Shown piece after piece: positions 12,614-24,792 of a DNA stretch of 64,000 bases. The stretch lies in the NCBI GenBank assembly GCA_001643675.2, contig LSRY02000045.1:746775-810774 (forward strand), read 5' to 3'. Position 1 is the first letter of the stretch. Every line of letters starts with the position of its first letter. Source of the stretch: Monocercomonoides exilis (Eukaryota > Preaxostyla > Oxymonadida > Polymastigidae). The position numbers were made by a program, and so were the translations under genes. The notes under the pieces are model-generated. The model searched no databases and was not told the DNA's origin. It was given only the letters and a program-made list of their open reading frames with translations.

Positions 12614-13682
12614 AATAATACGAACGCGGATGGAGAGACTCAGAGCGGCTGGGTGCGAAAGAGAGAGAAACATATTAGGAGGAATATGACGAGGAAAAGG
12701 GAGAGATAGCAGAGGAGATGGGAAAAGAATAACCGCCCAGAATGATCTAATACACCTAAACCTGTATTGAGAAACAGGGAAGGAATTAAAAGTTTTAAGA
12801 AAAATCCAACTCCTTTAATTGGTGTCGAACAAATTCAAGGAGAAGAATCAGAATGACCCACACAGTGCATAATGGGTGGATTAGCTCTGCTGGATCAGCA
12901 GAAGAGCGGGAGGCAGAGCATTGTACACGCAGTTTTCTTTTTTACGCCTCGCGGAAGCGAGAGTTGTTTTTCTTTCTGCTCCGTTTTTTGCTTTTGCCTC
13001 ACCGAATTCCTGCACGACTTGCAGGAGACGGCTCCGAGTGGCAATGTCCCCGCCCTCTGGTCTTCGTGACCATGGAAAAAAAAAAAAGGTGAAGTCGGTG
13101 GTGAAGTGAAGCGGACAATGTATAATACCCTTTTCATTGTTAAAAATGTTATTGTCTATATTTTTATCTATCTCTTTTTCCACGTCATTTTGTGATGGCG
13201 AAGTTTTCACTCAAACCTCCCATTCTTTAGATCAATACTCATTATCTCGGAGCAAACCTTTTTCTCTGCGTTCTGTCAAAAAAGTGTTTGTTATTTCGCT
13301 GGTTCTGACTTCCATCATAATTCGTTTTGTAGTTTTTCTTCAAAATGTTCCATGGATTAAGGACTGATAAAAAGTTCACGCTCATGTTCATGAGTTGTTC
13401 CAACTCGTCCTGTTCAACTGAATTTTTTCTTAAATCATAAAATGCACAAAAAATTTGAAAAATGAAACAAGAAACTGTTTGAGGTTTATCGTCTTTCAGA
13501 ACAAACAGATCTGCATCACCTTTATGTTGTGATTCTTTTGCGCTGAGTATCACATTTTCATGCAAATAAAGTAAAAAGGAATGAAAATTCAAATACAACG
13601 AAGAAATTCATCCGTAATGAGAATAATAATTTTTCCTTCTCTTCAGCCAACAAAAAAAAAAGTTCTTGCCACAAATCATATT
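12614..13682. other. Non-coding region between retroelement and USP7 gene
   Basis: No gene is supported. The part up to about 12840 may still be element sequence. Around 13247-13275 a stretch with GGAGCAAACCT and TCTGCGTTCTGTC resembles the retroelement terminal repeat, possibly a second, decayed end. The rest is T-rich. Confidence 0.5.
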
Positions 13683-16600
13683 CTAGTTTGAGTCATCATG
13701 AATAACAAGGGCTCTTTCCTTTTGCCCAGTCCAATTCATTCCCCCAAAGATAGACATCTCAGAATGGCTTGCATCCTTTCTTTTCATCCTTGCATATTCT
13801 TTCTTCAGCTCTGTCTTTGATCCTTTTCCTTTTGCCCTTCCATTTTCTTTTGTCTGTGCCACCTTCACATCAGCCACAGAAACCGACCTTGGCCACTCAA
13901 TCAGGACTGAGTAAAGCAGCTGCCATATCTCTTCGACATCTGTCTTCAATCTCCACATATGAATACAAGAGTCTGCAAATCTGAGATAGAGCCGATCGGT
14001 GCTCACAACGCGAGTGTCGATGCTGAAGCGCAGAACAAACATAATCCGACTGAGCAACTCTGCTTGGCATTCGCCCTGCCACATGTTGCAAAACACAGAA
14101 ATGAAAAATGGATTGAAAAGGCAAATACGCAGTTATAATCGCATGAATTCAATTAAGCATATAAATAAAATGCCATATTAAAAACACCACACCTTGTAGA
14201 ACGGAATGAAAAACGAATGATGCGGATGAGAGATGTTTGTCATCCTGTCAGTCAGTTGTTGCTTGTTGGCTGATCCGAACGGCTCGATGAAATGAACAGG
14301 AATCATCCTCATCTCATTCGCATTTCGATCCTTTCCCAACGAATTTGTGCATCCAACAGCGTTTGGGCTGCACGGCGAGGAAGGAACAACCTGAAAATGG
14401 GTTGTTTATTTTTGGTTGGGCAAAAGTCAAAAACACACAAATCAATAAAATAAATCACAGCATATGCAAAAATTATATATTTGGAAAAAAAATTGAAAAA
14501 AAAAGAAAGGAGAAATATCATTCAAGCAAATAGCAAATTTGTTGAATGAAAAGAAATCTTCATTTTCAAAAAAAACTCTCTCGCACTCACAGAAATCAGC
14601 ACACTTCCATTCGAAACACAGTCAATGGCTCATTCAGCGAAGTGTATCGCTCGTCCATCGGCAGGACAAAAGAAGCGAACGATGTGTTATAAAGCGGATA
14701 TTTCGCCACTCTGAAATTGACATTGCCGATGTCTTCCTCTTCCCAAACATCCACCAACTCTTCCTCTGACCCTGCGCTTGTACCTTCCGCTTCAGCTTCT
14801 TTTGCATCCTTCTCCTCACATTTTTCAGTCATGTCTTCGCGCACCTTCGCTCTCCTTTCCTGCCGCTTCCACACCCTCACTTTCTGGTGGTTGAACGGCG
14901 CCTCAGCCAGCGCTGTCCGAGTCGCGCTGATGACATCCGCAACTGTTCCGCCAAACGGCACGCGAATCGCACACTTCTCAATCAGCTGCCCCACTTCGTC
15001 AACTGCCCTCACCTCCAAATGATCAGCCTTTTCGTACTCGCTCAGCTGCTCTGGCAAACACAAAAAGTGGATTGGCCGCTGCCTCCACGCAGAGAAGAAG
15101 CCCAAGCGAGAAAAGAGCCCCGCTGCTCCGTCCTTCTGCATTTCCACATGTGCCATCTCTGTCACTTTCTCCCCGCTGTCGGCCTTCACCACCCCAAGCT
15201 CCTCGTCTTCTTCCTTCCACACTTTGATGTGTGTCTCTGGATGCTTCCTTATCGCCCCTATCAGCTCAACCAGCTCCCTAAACCCTGCCTCGCTGTCGAT
15301 CCTCACACTGAACGGACGCCGCGTCGCATCCGCTTCGTCTACAAGCTCAATTTCAATCTCTCTATCCTTCCGCCTCTGCCACTCATTTGCCTCGCTTCGC
15401 GCATCTGCTTTCTTCTCCTCTTCCGTCGGAGCCATTTGAACAACAATCTCGTCTCCCATCCCCACATTCATATCTTTCAGTCGGATTTCTGCCCCATCGC
15501 CTCTTCTCAGCGGAATCACGTTGTTCACTCGCCCTGCAAAGCGGTACAAAATAAGAGATGAATCTGTAATGGCAGGCAACGAAACTGAATCTAACGTTGA
15601 AGATTGCTGCTGGGATGGCAAAAGATGAGAAATCTGCTGACATAAGCTCGGCTTTGAATGCGGAAGTGGAGATGCTGAAGAAGAAACACCAGGTGAAGGT
15701 GTTCGAACAGATCCTTCATTTTCTTCTTCATTTTCTTTGCTCCTTTCTTCTTCTTCCTCTTCTTCTTTACACCATTTCTGAATCCTTTTCATATGATTTT
15801 CAATCAAAATCGCTAATTGCGGCAGAAGCGAAATAAAAGTGCTTTCGCCGTTCTTCGCTTTCACTTTCCCAATCAAACTGATCAAATGAGTCATCTTATC
15901 GAAATATCTCACAAACAAATAGATCGCATCTTCTGCAACTGCTTCCTCTTCCATTTTGCCTTCTTCCAAAATTTCCAGCTTCTTTTCCTTCCTCTCTTCA
16001 TCCTCATCCGCTTTGCCACAACCAATAATTGCCTCGTCCTCTTCCTTTTTCTCATCAGCAATCTCAACATAAAGCCCATTCATCACTCCCCATCCAACAG
16101 ACCTCAATGGCTTGTTTTCTATTTCAAAGTCATCTTCCTTTTCTTTCTTCTCTTTCTCCTTTTCGCTTCCAATGCTTTCTCTTTTCCTGTCTTCAAACAA
16201 CAAAACAGGAACCAACACTTTCTCTTCTTTTGATCTCTTCCTCCCCTCTGCCTCTTTCTGATCCACCACGCTTCTGCCTCCTTTGCTTCGTTGCCATCCT
16301 GCCGCATTTGCACTCCCCAAAAGCTGCCTCTCTTTTTCTCTCATGTTTCTCAGCTGTGCAGCTTTCCATCGCTCCACCAGCCGCCACACACGCACACGCT
16401 GGCTACGAATGCCGAGTGCTTCGCAGATCGATCTCCTCAGCCTTCCAAACGTCCCAAAACGAGGCACAACGATAGTGCATGCACAGTGCGTAGACTCAAA
16501 CACCTCATCTGTGCCAGTCCTTCCGTAATTTGCACTCTTTTCGTTCTTCTCTTTCTTCCCCTTCTTCTGCTCTTCTTTCTCCCTCGCTGCTTTATCTTTC

Positions 16601-19600
16601 GCTCGCAATCCCAGCGCAGATGTGTTGGCAGAGCGTATCCCCAAAATCGACTCCTCTGTGAAAAGCCTAAACGAAAGCGACATTCTCTGCGACTCAGCCT
16701 TTATGCCCTCTCTGATGGGCTTTGGTATGTCCTCTCTGCCGATGTCGCACAGCAGCGCTGCTTTCCAACTCTTCTTGATGTACACCAGCATGTACGCACT
16801 CGCCATCTGCTGCACTTTCATCTCCCGCCCAAAAAAGTCCCTCACAACCTGCGTTCCTCCCCCAAAGTTGCCTTCAACCGCTTGCTTAGCGCTCGCTACG
16901 CTGACAGACGTGTCGTTGAACAGGAACCACTTCCCGTCGCACTTCGGCTGGATGTACACATAATAATGTCCTGCCCCTGCCACACCCGCATGCACAAGCA
17001 CCGAGTGCAGCACATATTCCGTGTCTTCCTCTGCCTCTCTCCCAAACATTCCTCCGTTCAGCCCCGACGCTTCCTGTGAAGACGCCGGCTGAGACCGGAC
17101 TGCTGGCTTCATTCCTGTTTTGCGCTCAAATGCCAAAGAAAAGCGTTTCACATATTCAGACGAAAGAGGTGGATCAGGAACTTCCTCTTTCTCTCTTTCT
17201 TCTTCCTCCTCCTCCTCCTCTTCTTCTTCTTCCCCTTCCTTTGACTCTTTCCTCCTTCTCTTCTTCTCTTCTCTTTCTTTTCTCTTCTTTTCTCTCTCTC
17301 TTTCTTTCTTCTCCTTCTCGTTTTTCCTCTTCTCTTCCATCGCCTCCTCTTCATGCTTCTGCAGCAGCTCCTTCTCCTTCCCCGAAAGATGTGCAACATA
17401 AGGACTCATATCCAGCTCCACAGGAAATCCAAACTTTGAGTAGACTTTGCTCGTGCGCATTGTGAAATAATTCAGCTCAAATCTGTTCAGCTGGATCGTC
17501 AGAATTGGCGGCAAATGCAGATATTTCAGCCCCTGCATCCATTTGGTGCGCATGGAATCACAAAAGGATATACAAAAATATAAATAAATGAAAGAAAGCC
17601 ATGAAAAAGAATGGAGTGTTGACATTGAGCAAATGAATCAAATTAGATGAAGAAAAAAGGAAAATGTCGTTTATTATTTCTATTCACAAAATACGCCACA
17701 CCTTTTTCGCTCTTTGAAATCCGTGTTCTCCTGCTTTGTACTTGTTGTCTCCATCCAAAATTTCATCTGCGACATTCGCTGCTAAGCTTTGCTCAAGCGA
17801 ACTCTTTCCTTTCACAGCAACACTTTTATTTTGAGCAAACGATGAATAACAACAGAAAGAAAGAAAGAAAGAAAGAAAAAAAAAGAAAATGTCATAATAA
17901 AAACATCATCTGGCATAATAATAAACAACAATAAATTCAATCCAACTTGATTTCAGTGAACGTCTCCAGCGACGGTGACACGTAATCGATGTCGGTGCAT
18001 CTGACAGAAGAATACGCTGTTCCTTGAAACAAATGCTCAATAAACCCACGAATAGGCGTGTGCTGTGTTTGGGCAGCAGAACATTGTTTTTGAGTCGTGC
18101 AAAACAAATCACATGAATTTACGTGGAATGAAATAAAAGATAGAAATAATAATAATAATAATAATAATAAAACATAGTACGAACAATAATCTTCTCAAAT
18201 AAAAACCAAACTTTAGTTTTTTCTTTCAGTTTGTCTCTCAAAATCAGGTTTAGCTCAGTCACATCGTGTTGTTGGAACGTTTCCTCTGAATCCCACCCAA
18301 ACGAAGCTGTCAGCTCTTTTGTCCCAACGCTAACACACCACACACCACGATTCAAACAATATATATATATCACATCCAAAAACGAATAAGAAGACAGAAT
18401 TAGTAATCATTCATTATTTTGCAATCCAAACCCAAATCAAATGCCAAAAATTCAATACCATTTTCGAATGAACAAAAAAATGCCAACAAAAAGGAGCAGA
18501 CCTCGAAGGCGAAAATTGGAGATTATAAAAGAGCCTTTGCAGCGCCTCAGCCAATTTTGGCCTTTTCTTTCGTTGAACTTCACAAGAAGAAGAGCAAACT
18601 GAAGGCGAATCAGCTTCGTTTTCATTTTCCACATCTCGTTGCATTTGGTAAACACACTTCGCAATTACCGTAAAAATAAATAGAAAGAATAAGATATTAG
18701 GGGGGAAAAATATCAAAGTTTCAAAAATAATTTTGTTTTTTGATGATTTTTTTTACAAATATCACCAAAAATTCAATAAAAGCACAAGTTTCTTTCAAAA
18801 TGTGCATACCCATCTGAACAATGGAATGTGATAAAGCGTTTGAAGCAGCGAATTCATGTAGCATGTTGTTCCTTGGTTGAACAGCCCAACCATTCCCAGT
18901 TCCTTTCGGCTGCAGGTCTCGCTTGGAAATGGATTCTTTTCCGGCCTGCCTTCAAAAGGCTGAAAAAGCAAAGTCGAACGCAAAAAACATTTGAGCACAT
19001 GTTAATGAATCTCTTTCAACACATCAAACGCAAACTGTAAGGTGAACGCTCAAAACAAGGCATCCATTAACAATAAATCCCTCATCAATCGTCAATCGTC
19101 TCCTTGGAATAAACTTCCAAAACCCTTGATCTCTTTCCCCTGCCGTAAATCTGTGATGGCCCCCTTTTAACGTCAATTCCAAATCAATAAATTAAATAAA
19201 TAAATAAATAAAGAATGAAATTCATAAAAAAAAACACAATCAAAAGCAGAAGAAAAGGCAAAAATACATTCGGTGACAGAACGTCTCCTATCTCTGTTAT
19301 GCAAAGTTACAGCAAATGACAGGTCATCTGTCGGTATTGCATCAGCATCGTCGAAGCTCTTAAATACATTTGTTAATGTTGCAATTTTCTTTAAAAGAAA
19401 AATAAATCATTGAAAAGACCTGGCAATCGATGAAAAATGCTTGGTAAAAATAGGAATTTATGTCCCCTCTCCTTGAAACAATTCTCCTGCGAAAAGAAAA
19501 AAATGCAAAACAATCGGAATAATTTTGTGATAGAGGCAACTTCAATTAAACAGTAATGCACACCACTTGTAGTCAAACGCTTCTACAGTTTCTGAGTAAA

Positions 19601-19658
19601 CTGCCTGAGCAGGATTCCACGGAATATGAAACGTGTGCTCAAACAAAATATCATCCAT
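13683..19658 (-). CDS. USP7: USP7/HAUSP-like ubiquitin-specific protease (MATH-USP-UBL), 12 exons
   Basis: Exons, 5' to 3': 19658-19564, 19486-19420, 19358-19268, 19163-19036, 18959-18810, 18656-18502, 18329-18212, 18062-17947, 17822-17702, 17532-14605, 14390-14193, 14075-13683. They sum to 4560 nt, an uninterrupted frame of 1519 aa. Exons 1-4 form a MATH (TRAF-like) domain. The Cys box is GLFNQGTTCYMNSLLQ (Cys about 160); further USP blocks are FGWDSEETFQQHDVTEL, LDGDNKYKAGEHG and LPPILTIQLNRFE. The His box is GAGHYYVYI (His about 536), followed by WFLFND. A charged Lys/Glu-rich insert of about 120 residues interrupts the catalytic domain (about 395-515). The C-terminal 950 residues align in order with the USP7 ubiquitin-like region. 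It should remove ubiquitin from substrates in nucleus/cytosol. The ATG at 19658 is the first that leads into the MATH fold. Divergent from the phosphoesterase 214 bp away. Confidence 0.9.
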
Positions 19659-19872
19659 TAATTCTGCGTAAAAAGTGTTGGGACAAATAAATGTTTATGA
19701 TTCTGTTCTTCATAATTAACATATAATTTTTTCCCCCGCAATATCTGCTCAAACATTTTATTCTTCAAACTCTCTCCAATCTGTCCCATTCATTATCATT
19801 TCATATTTTTTTCATCAAGTTTTTGCGCTTGAGCAGAGTGCAAAAGCATAAAAACAAACTTTGCTGAATGAA
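19659..19872. promoter_or_regulatory. Divergent intergenic spacer, likely shared promoter region
   Basis: 214 bp separate the start codons of the USP7-like gene (-) and the phosphoesterase (+). The spacer is AT-rich and no specific element can be named. Its promoter role is inferred only from the head-to-head arrangement. Confidence 0.35.
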
Positions 19873-21618
19873 ATGAGCAGCATTGAAATGACTGTGCGCA
19901 ATTTGCGAAGAATGAGGAAAGATGAGGCTTATCGTATTTTGAAGGAAACTGATTTGTTTGATTCTTCAGTTCCTTTTGTTGTGTGTGACCACTCGAAGCC
20001 AAAGGCGAGTTCGCATTTTGTTCGGTACGTTTGCATTTCGGATACGCACGGGCTGCACGAGGCACTTGAGAAGCCACTTCCTTATGGAGATGTGTTGATT
20101 CATGCAGGAGACGCGACGCATCTTGGGAAGCCAAAGGAGTTTTCAAGCTTCGTGCGGTGGTGGAGGTCACAGCCGCATCCTGTGAAGATTTTTGTTGGGG
20201 GGAATCATGACTTGCCCCTTGATCCGCTGTTTTACGCCCAAGAATATCAGAGGTTTGGCCATAAAACCAGGCTTTCTTATGAGCATGTAAAAGACTTCCT
20301 AAATTCTGGAAGCAATTACTTGGACGGAGACTGCATCACGGTCTATGGCCAAAGGATTTGTGGGCTTCTTTATCCCGAGCGTTCATCTGTTTGCCTTGGG
20401 AGATTGAGGCCGGAGTGGCGAAGGATCTGCTATAAGAGAATTGCATTTGAACAGCAGCTGGACGTGTTAGTTACGCACGCTCCTCCGTTTTCGAGGTGTG
20501 ACTGCGATCCTGTGGAGCACGGCGGGTCGTTTACGCTTTTGGAGGCAGTGAAAAAGTACAGACCTCGAGTGCATGTGTTTGGCCACTGCCACGAAGGGCA
20601 CGGCTGCTCGTACGATGGGCATACGCTTTATGTGAACTGCTCGATTGTGGATGATAAGTACAAAGCGGTGTTTAAACCGATTGTGTTTGACTTGCCAAAG
20701 GAGGATTGCGGGATGAAGAACGAGGAGTGGAAAGAAATTGAGATTGCGACAATTGATGAAGATGAAGCCAAAATGGCGAGAGACGGAAAGGAAAATTGCG
20801 AAAGTCCATCGGTTGGTGAAGCACACACGCTGCACGGCACCTCTAAAGAGTTTGAAAAGAGTTTCGAGAAAGAGGAGAGCAAAGCCAAAGCCATGAAAGA
20901 AGGCCAAAATGATGGTCGCACGCAGAAAAGGAGGATACAATGGCTAAGTGTGTGCAAATGTGATGGGAATGCAGCGAGGAGGAAAGAGATAGGAGAGAAA
21001 GCAGAAGAAGCTGCAGCCTCATTTCGGAAGAGAGAAATGGCAAAAAGAGAAGAGCAGCTGAGGGTTGCGGGGAAATCGTGTTTTACGGTTGTTTCAGTGA
21101 CAACAGCGAGAAGAAAGGAAATTAGCAAATGTGTTTCCTTGTTAGGCAGCAATTCGACAGAAGTTGTGAATCGCCTGTTTTATTCTGAGATGGTTGCGCT
21201 GAAAAATGTTCCTTCGACTTTTCTCCAGATGGCATTAGCACCATCGTTTCAGTTGCCATCTCTTCAAGTTGCTGAATCGTCTGATTCAGTTGCGTCTGCA
21301 TCTTCTGCTTCTTCATATAAATCTTCATGCCCAGTTTTAACTTCAGCATCAATATTGAGTTCTTCCTCTTCCCCTTCTTCTTCTTCTTCTTCAACTTCTT
21401 GTTCGGTTCCTGTGACTCAGAAATTTTCAAATTCAATGCAGAGGGAAGAGCAAATGAGCAGAAAGGCTATTGAGATTGGTACACGACCACCTTTGCCTCT
21501 AGTGAATTCATCACCAAGAAATGCATTTTTGCCTTTTTCAAACATTACGACTTCTGCTCGTTGCATTGCAAACGAAACGGATAATAGCAAGAAACTTCAG
21601 TCAACGCCCCATCAATGA
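19873..21618 (+). CDS. MPPED1/2-like metallophosphoesterase with long C-terminal extension
   Basis: Single exon, 581 aa from ATG 19873. All calcineurin-like metal-ligand motifs are present in order: CISDTHG (Asp57, His59), IHAGDAT (Asp80), VGGNHD (Asn111, His112), VTHAPP (about 200) and FGHCHEGHG (about 234-242). The order and spacing fit the MPPED1/MPPED2 (239FB) class, which hydrolyse phosphodiesters with two metal ions; the physiological substrate is unclear. The catalytic domain ends near residue 275. The following 300 residues are not conserved: charged and helical, then a Ser-rich tract (about 475-520). No signal peptide, so probably cytosolic. No intron, unlike its neighbour USP7. Confidence 0.85.
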   Translation: MSSIEMTVRNLRRMRKDEAYRILKETDLFDSSVPFVVCDHSKPKASSHFVRYVCISDTHGLHEALEKPLPYGDVLIHAGDATHLGKPKEFSSFVRWWRSQPHPVKIFVGGNHDLPLDPLFYAQEYQRFGHKTRLSYEHVKDFLNSGSNYLDGDCITVYGQRICGLLYPERSSVCLGRLRPEWRRICYKRIAFEQQLDVLVTHAPPFSRCDCDPVEHGGSFTLLEAVKKYRPRVHVFGHCHEGHGCSYDGHTLYVNCSIVDDKYKAVFKPIVFDLPKEDCGMKNEEWKEIEIATIDEDEAKMARDGKENCESPSVGEAHTLHGTSKEFEKSFEKEESKAKAMKEGQNDGRTQKRRIQWLSVCKCDGNAARRKEIGEKAEEAAASFRKREMAKREEQLRVAGKSCFTVVSVTTARRKEISKCVSLLGSNSTEVVNRLFYSEMVALKNVPSTFLQMALAPSFQLPSLQVAESSDSVASASSASSYKSSCPVLTSASILSSSSSPSSSSSSTSCSVPVTQKFSNSMQREEQMSRKAIEIGTRPPLPLVNSSPRNAFLPFSNITTSARCIANETDNSKKLQSTPHQ

Positions 21619-22389
21619 ACAGCAAGAACTCAATGAACTGTCATTCCATTTTTTATTTGAACGAATGAATTTTCTGTTTATGTTTAATTCGCATGATTTG
21701 TTGATAATGAAGTTCCATTATGAGTGTTAAAGAAGAGAACACTTACAATTTCAAATCTTTGATGTTTGATTGTGAATTTTCGATGGTTTTTATTTCAGTT
21801 TGAATTTTGATTAGGAACAAGTTGTTGTTGTTACGTTGAATTGAAAAACAAAATAATTTGGGGGGAAATTAAATTTTTTTAAAAACAACTTCAAAAAAAA
21901 AGGAAACAATTCTGAATCATCTCCAAAGCCACTGTCTTTTTTCCTCAATTAAGAGAAGTCATCATTCGTTTCCTCCAAAAGGAAAATATACTTTTGCAGT
22001 ACATCAATTCATATCTGAATGTGATTTGTTATTTTTATAAAAGTCGCGAATGTTTAATTATCAGGTGAGATTAAAATCTCATTTTCTGATCAACGTTTTG
22101 TTCACATCACCAAACTTTTCAAATAAGGAATCCACAACTTGGTAATACTGTTATACACATTCTTGTGCAGATTCGTGAGTGCGAACAGAAATTCGATCAA
22201 GATATAAAGTGTTAAATCAATCATTAGAATTTAGCGTTTGCGACTTTTCAAAAAGAATATCACAAATGGAATATTTCTTTGTCGAGAAGTTATTAATACA
22301 GTTGTCAAAAACTTTCTAGCTCTTTTAATATTCAGTGTCTGATAACCATTCATTGTGAAATTGAATGTTATTAAAATTATCACTTTTCG

Positions 22390-22392
<3 letters not shown>

Positions 22393-22458
<66 letters not shown>

Positions 22459-22474
22459 GGTGGGTGGGTGTGTG
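22393..22474. repeat. Compound microsatellite T(n)-(TG)n-(GGTG)n
   Basis: About 31 T, then about 13 TG units, then five to six GGTG units ending in TGTG. Three simple-repeat types are joined without a break. It has no coding potential. Confidence 0.95.
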
Positions 22475-22872
22475 AAAATATTGACTTTCAAGCTTTTTTT
22501 GCACAAAGCATGAAAAAATCGATTCACTCATAACTTTATCAATCATTCTCAGATTTCGAAATTAATTTCATTTTCATATCAGAAAACAGGTGTCGTTGAA
22601 ATAAAAACATATAGTTTTCCAACATTTCGCGAATGTCAAAAAATGGACCAATTTATATTGTGTTTTTTGATCTCAAAAAGTCAATGAAAAGGGCATAATT
22701 TTGTAATGAAAATGCCTGAAATCAAATATTTTGTCCCATATAGGTAATTTGTTGAACTGAAACTTCTTATTGAAAAAAATGCAATTCCAAAAATAATTGC
22801 TTATTTCAATACTTATATATTTCTAAAAAATTTTTTTCTATTGAAAAGTTCTAATTGTTTCATTTTCAAATT

Positions 22873-23024
22873 ATGAAAAAATTTCATATTTCGATCATAT
22901 TTTTGTTCCCTCTCACAAAATTTCGCTGTCATGAAAACAAAATATAGAAAATGTTTTTATTTAAATTCTAGAAAAGTTTCGTGAGTGGGAACAGAAATTT
23001 GATCGAAATATGAAAAATTTTCAT
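22873..23024. repeat. Small foldback built of two inverted copies of a dispersed repeat
   Basis: The arm at about 22972-23024 carries GTGAGTGGGAACAGAAATTT then GATCGAAATATGAAA. The arm at about 22873-22926 carries the same sequence inverted with a few changes (reverse complement GTGAGAGGGAACAAAAATAT, then GATCGAAATATGAAA). A further direct copy lies near 22170 (GTGAGTGCGAACAGAAATTC) and a degenerate one near 40855. Confidence 0.7.
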
Positions 23025-23287
23025 TATTTTATAATTATACAAAAAGAACTTTTCAAAAAAATTTGGACATCTGCATAAGTAAAATACATTAAAATACACT
23101 TTTCCTGTAATTTTTCGTTGGCCACGAGCTTGTATTAAGCCGTAGCCAGCTCCACAAAAAAAAGGGTGGGGATAAAATAGAAATCAGAGTAAAAGTGTTC
23201 CCCTACTCGTGAAATAGAAAGAGAAGAATATTTGGCGAATGCTCTATCGAATACACATCCAATAAAAAGTTTTCTTCCAAAAATTAT

Positions 23288-24272
23288 TTAGGTTCATAAT
23301 TTTATTAGTACCCCGTTTTTTATTAGATCCTAAATTATTTTTCTCATATTGCTTTATATAGAAGCTTATACGCAATGAGAATAATTTTAAAATAAATAAT
23401 ATATTATCATAAGGTTGTATACCAAATATTTTTGAAAATCATTTCTTTTAAAAAAAGATCTGAATTTTTTAAGTTTTATTTTTTGATCAATGTTTTGCTC
23501 GTGTTTCCACGAGTTTCTGAAACCAAGCATTTTCCTTGTTAGCATTGTTTTTAAACTTTTCTTTTTAACATTTTTGGTTATTTTATAACATGAAAAACTC
23601 TTTTTTTTCACTAGTTTTCACACCTCACCTTTTTTTCGTAAAACTGAAATATTAACAAAGAGAATATTATTTACACCTTTTTCTTATGTTCAAATAATGC
23701 ATTATTTAGTATAATATCATATATTTAAACTATAATATATAAATATTTGAGAATGACGAGTTTAACACGAAAAACAAAATATCATCTTTTTCATTTAGTG
23801 TGCCAAATGTTTTTTGTAAAATATTTTTATTTCATCACATATTTGTAACAAACAATAATGCATTATTTGAACATAAGAAAAAGGTGTAAATAATATTCTC
23901 TTTGTTAATATTTCAGTTTTACGAAAAAAAGGTGAGGTGTGAAAACTAGTGAAAAAAAAGAGTTTTTCATGTTATAAAATAACCAAAAATGTTAAAAAGA
24001 AAAGTTTAAAAACAATGCTAACAAGGAAAATGCTTGGTTTCAGAAACTCGTGGAAACACGAGCAAAACATTGATCAAAAAATAAAACTTAAAAAATTCAG
24101 ATCTTTTTTTAAAAGAAATGATTTTCAAAAATATTTGGTATACAACCTTATGATAATATATTATTTATTTTAAAATTATTCTCATTGCGTATAAGCTTCT
24201 ATATAAAGCAATATGAGAAAAATAATTTAGGATCTAATAAAAAACGGGGTACTAATAAAATTATGACCCTAT
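23288..24272. mobile_element. Long palindromic (foldback/MITE-like) element
   Basis: Left arm 23294-23706 and right arm 23854-24266 are inverted copies of exactly 413 bp. By eye they are essentially identical; both encode the same 74-codon ORF on opposite strands. The spacer is 147 bp (23707-23853). With one mismatch the arms extend to a terminal TA (TAGGTTCAT left, ATGACCCTA right), fitting insertion at a TA dinucleotide as in Tc1/mariner-type elements. No transposase is encoded. The ends begin GGGTCATAATTTTATTAG on the right arm read inward (GGTTCATAAT... on the left), close to the ends of the pogo-like element at 38.6 kb. Confidence 0.85.
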
Positions 24273-24792
24273 TGACAAATACTCATCATGATAAATTTTG
24301 AATAATAAGTTCAACAATTTTGAATTATAAAAGAGGCAGTCGAATATCTTGCAAATTGGAATCTTTTATTAAGCATTGAAAAAAAGAACACGATGAAATT
24401 TCTAAAGAAAGTATTGTTTCGAAAAGGATTAATGATGTTATTCATATTTATTTCTTCTTTTCCATCTGGATGAAATTTGAATGGAAAGTGGTGATATTGA
24501 CAAAATACACTTTCATTCTTTTCGCAAAAGAAAGAAAAAACATGATATGAGGTAAAAATGAATCAATATTTATCTCATACTAAGCAAAACAAAATTTGAA
24601 ACTTCAATTTGAGTAATGAAATATCAATCTCACAAATGTAAAAAAAATTAGCTTTGATATGTTTTCAATATTTCACTTTATTTTTTTTAAACAATATTCA
24701 AAGAAAAAAAATGTTAAACACCTGGTATTGCCTTTCTTTTCTCTTTTGTTCTCTTTCTCTTCCACAACATCATTTATTTCAATAATTCACTT

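Larger units (their letters stand above)
21619..24792. other. 3.2-kb AT-rich gene-free region rich in repeats
   Basis: No protein gene is supported between the phosphoesterase and the FERM gene; the only long ORFs are the two identical 74-codon ones inside the palindrome arms. The region holds a microsatellite, a foldback with dispersed-repeat units, and the palindromic element, listed separately. The remainder is A/T-rich with poly-A and poly-T runs. Confidence 0.7.

Noticed and set aside
14596-14604. TGA as the end of the USP7-like gene
   Set aside because: Splicing at GTGTGC after codon GAA (14605) joins in phase to two further exons that match the C-terminal end of USP7, and the total frame is exact.
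23387-24173. Two identical 74-codon ORFs as genes
   Set aside because: They are the same Lys/Phe-rich sequence in the two palindrome arms, with no conserved motif; they follow from the inverted repeat.
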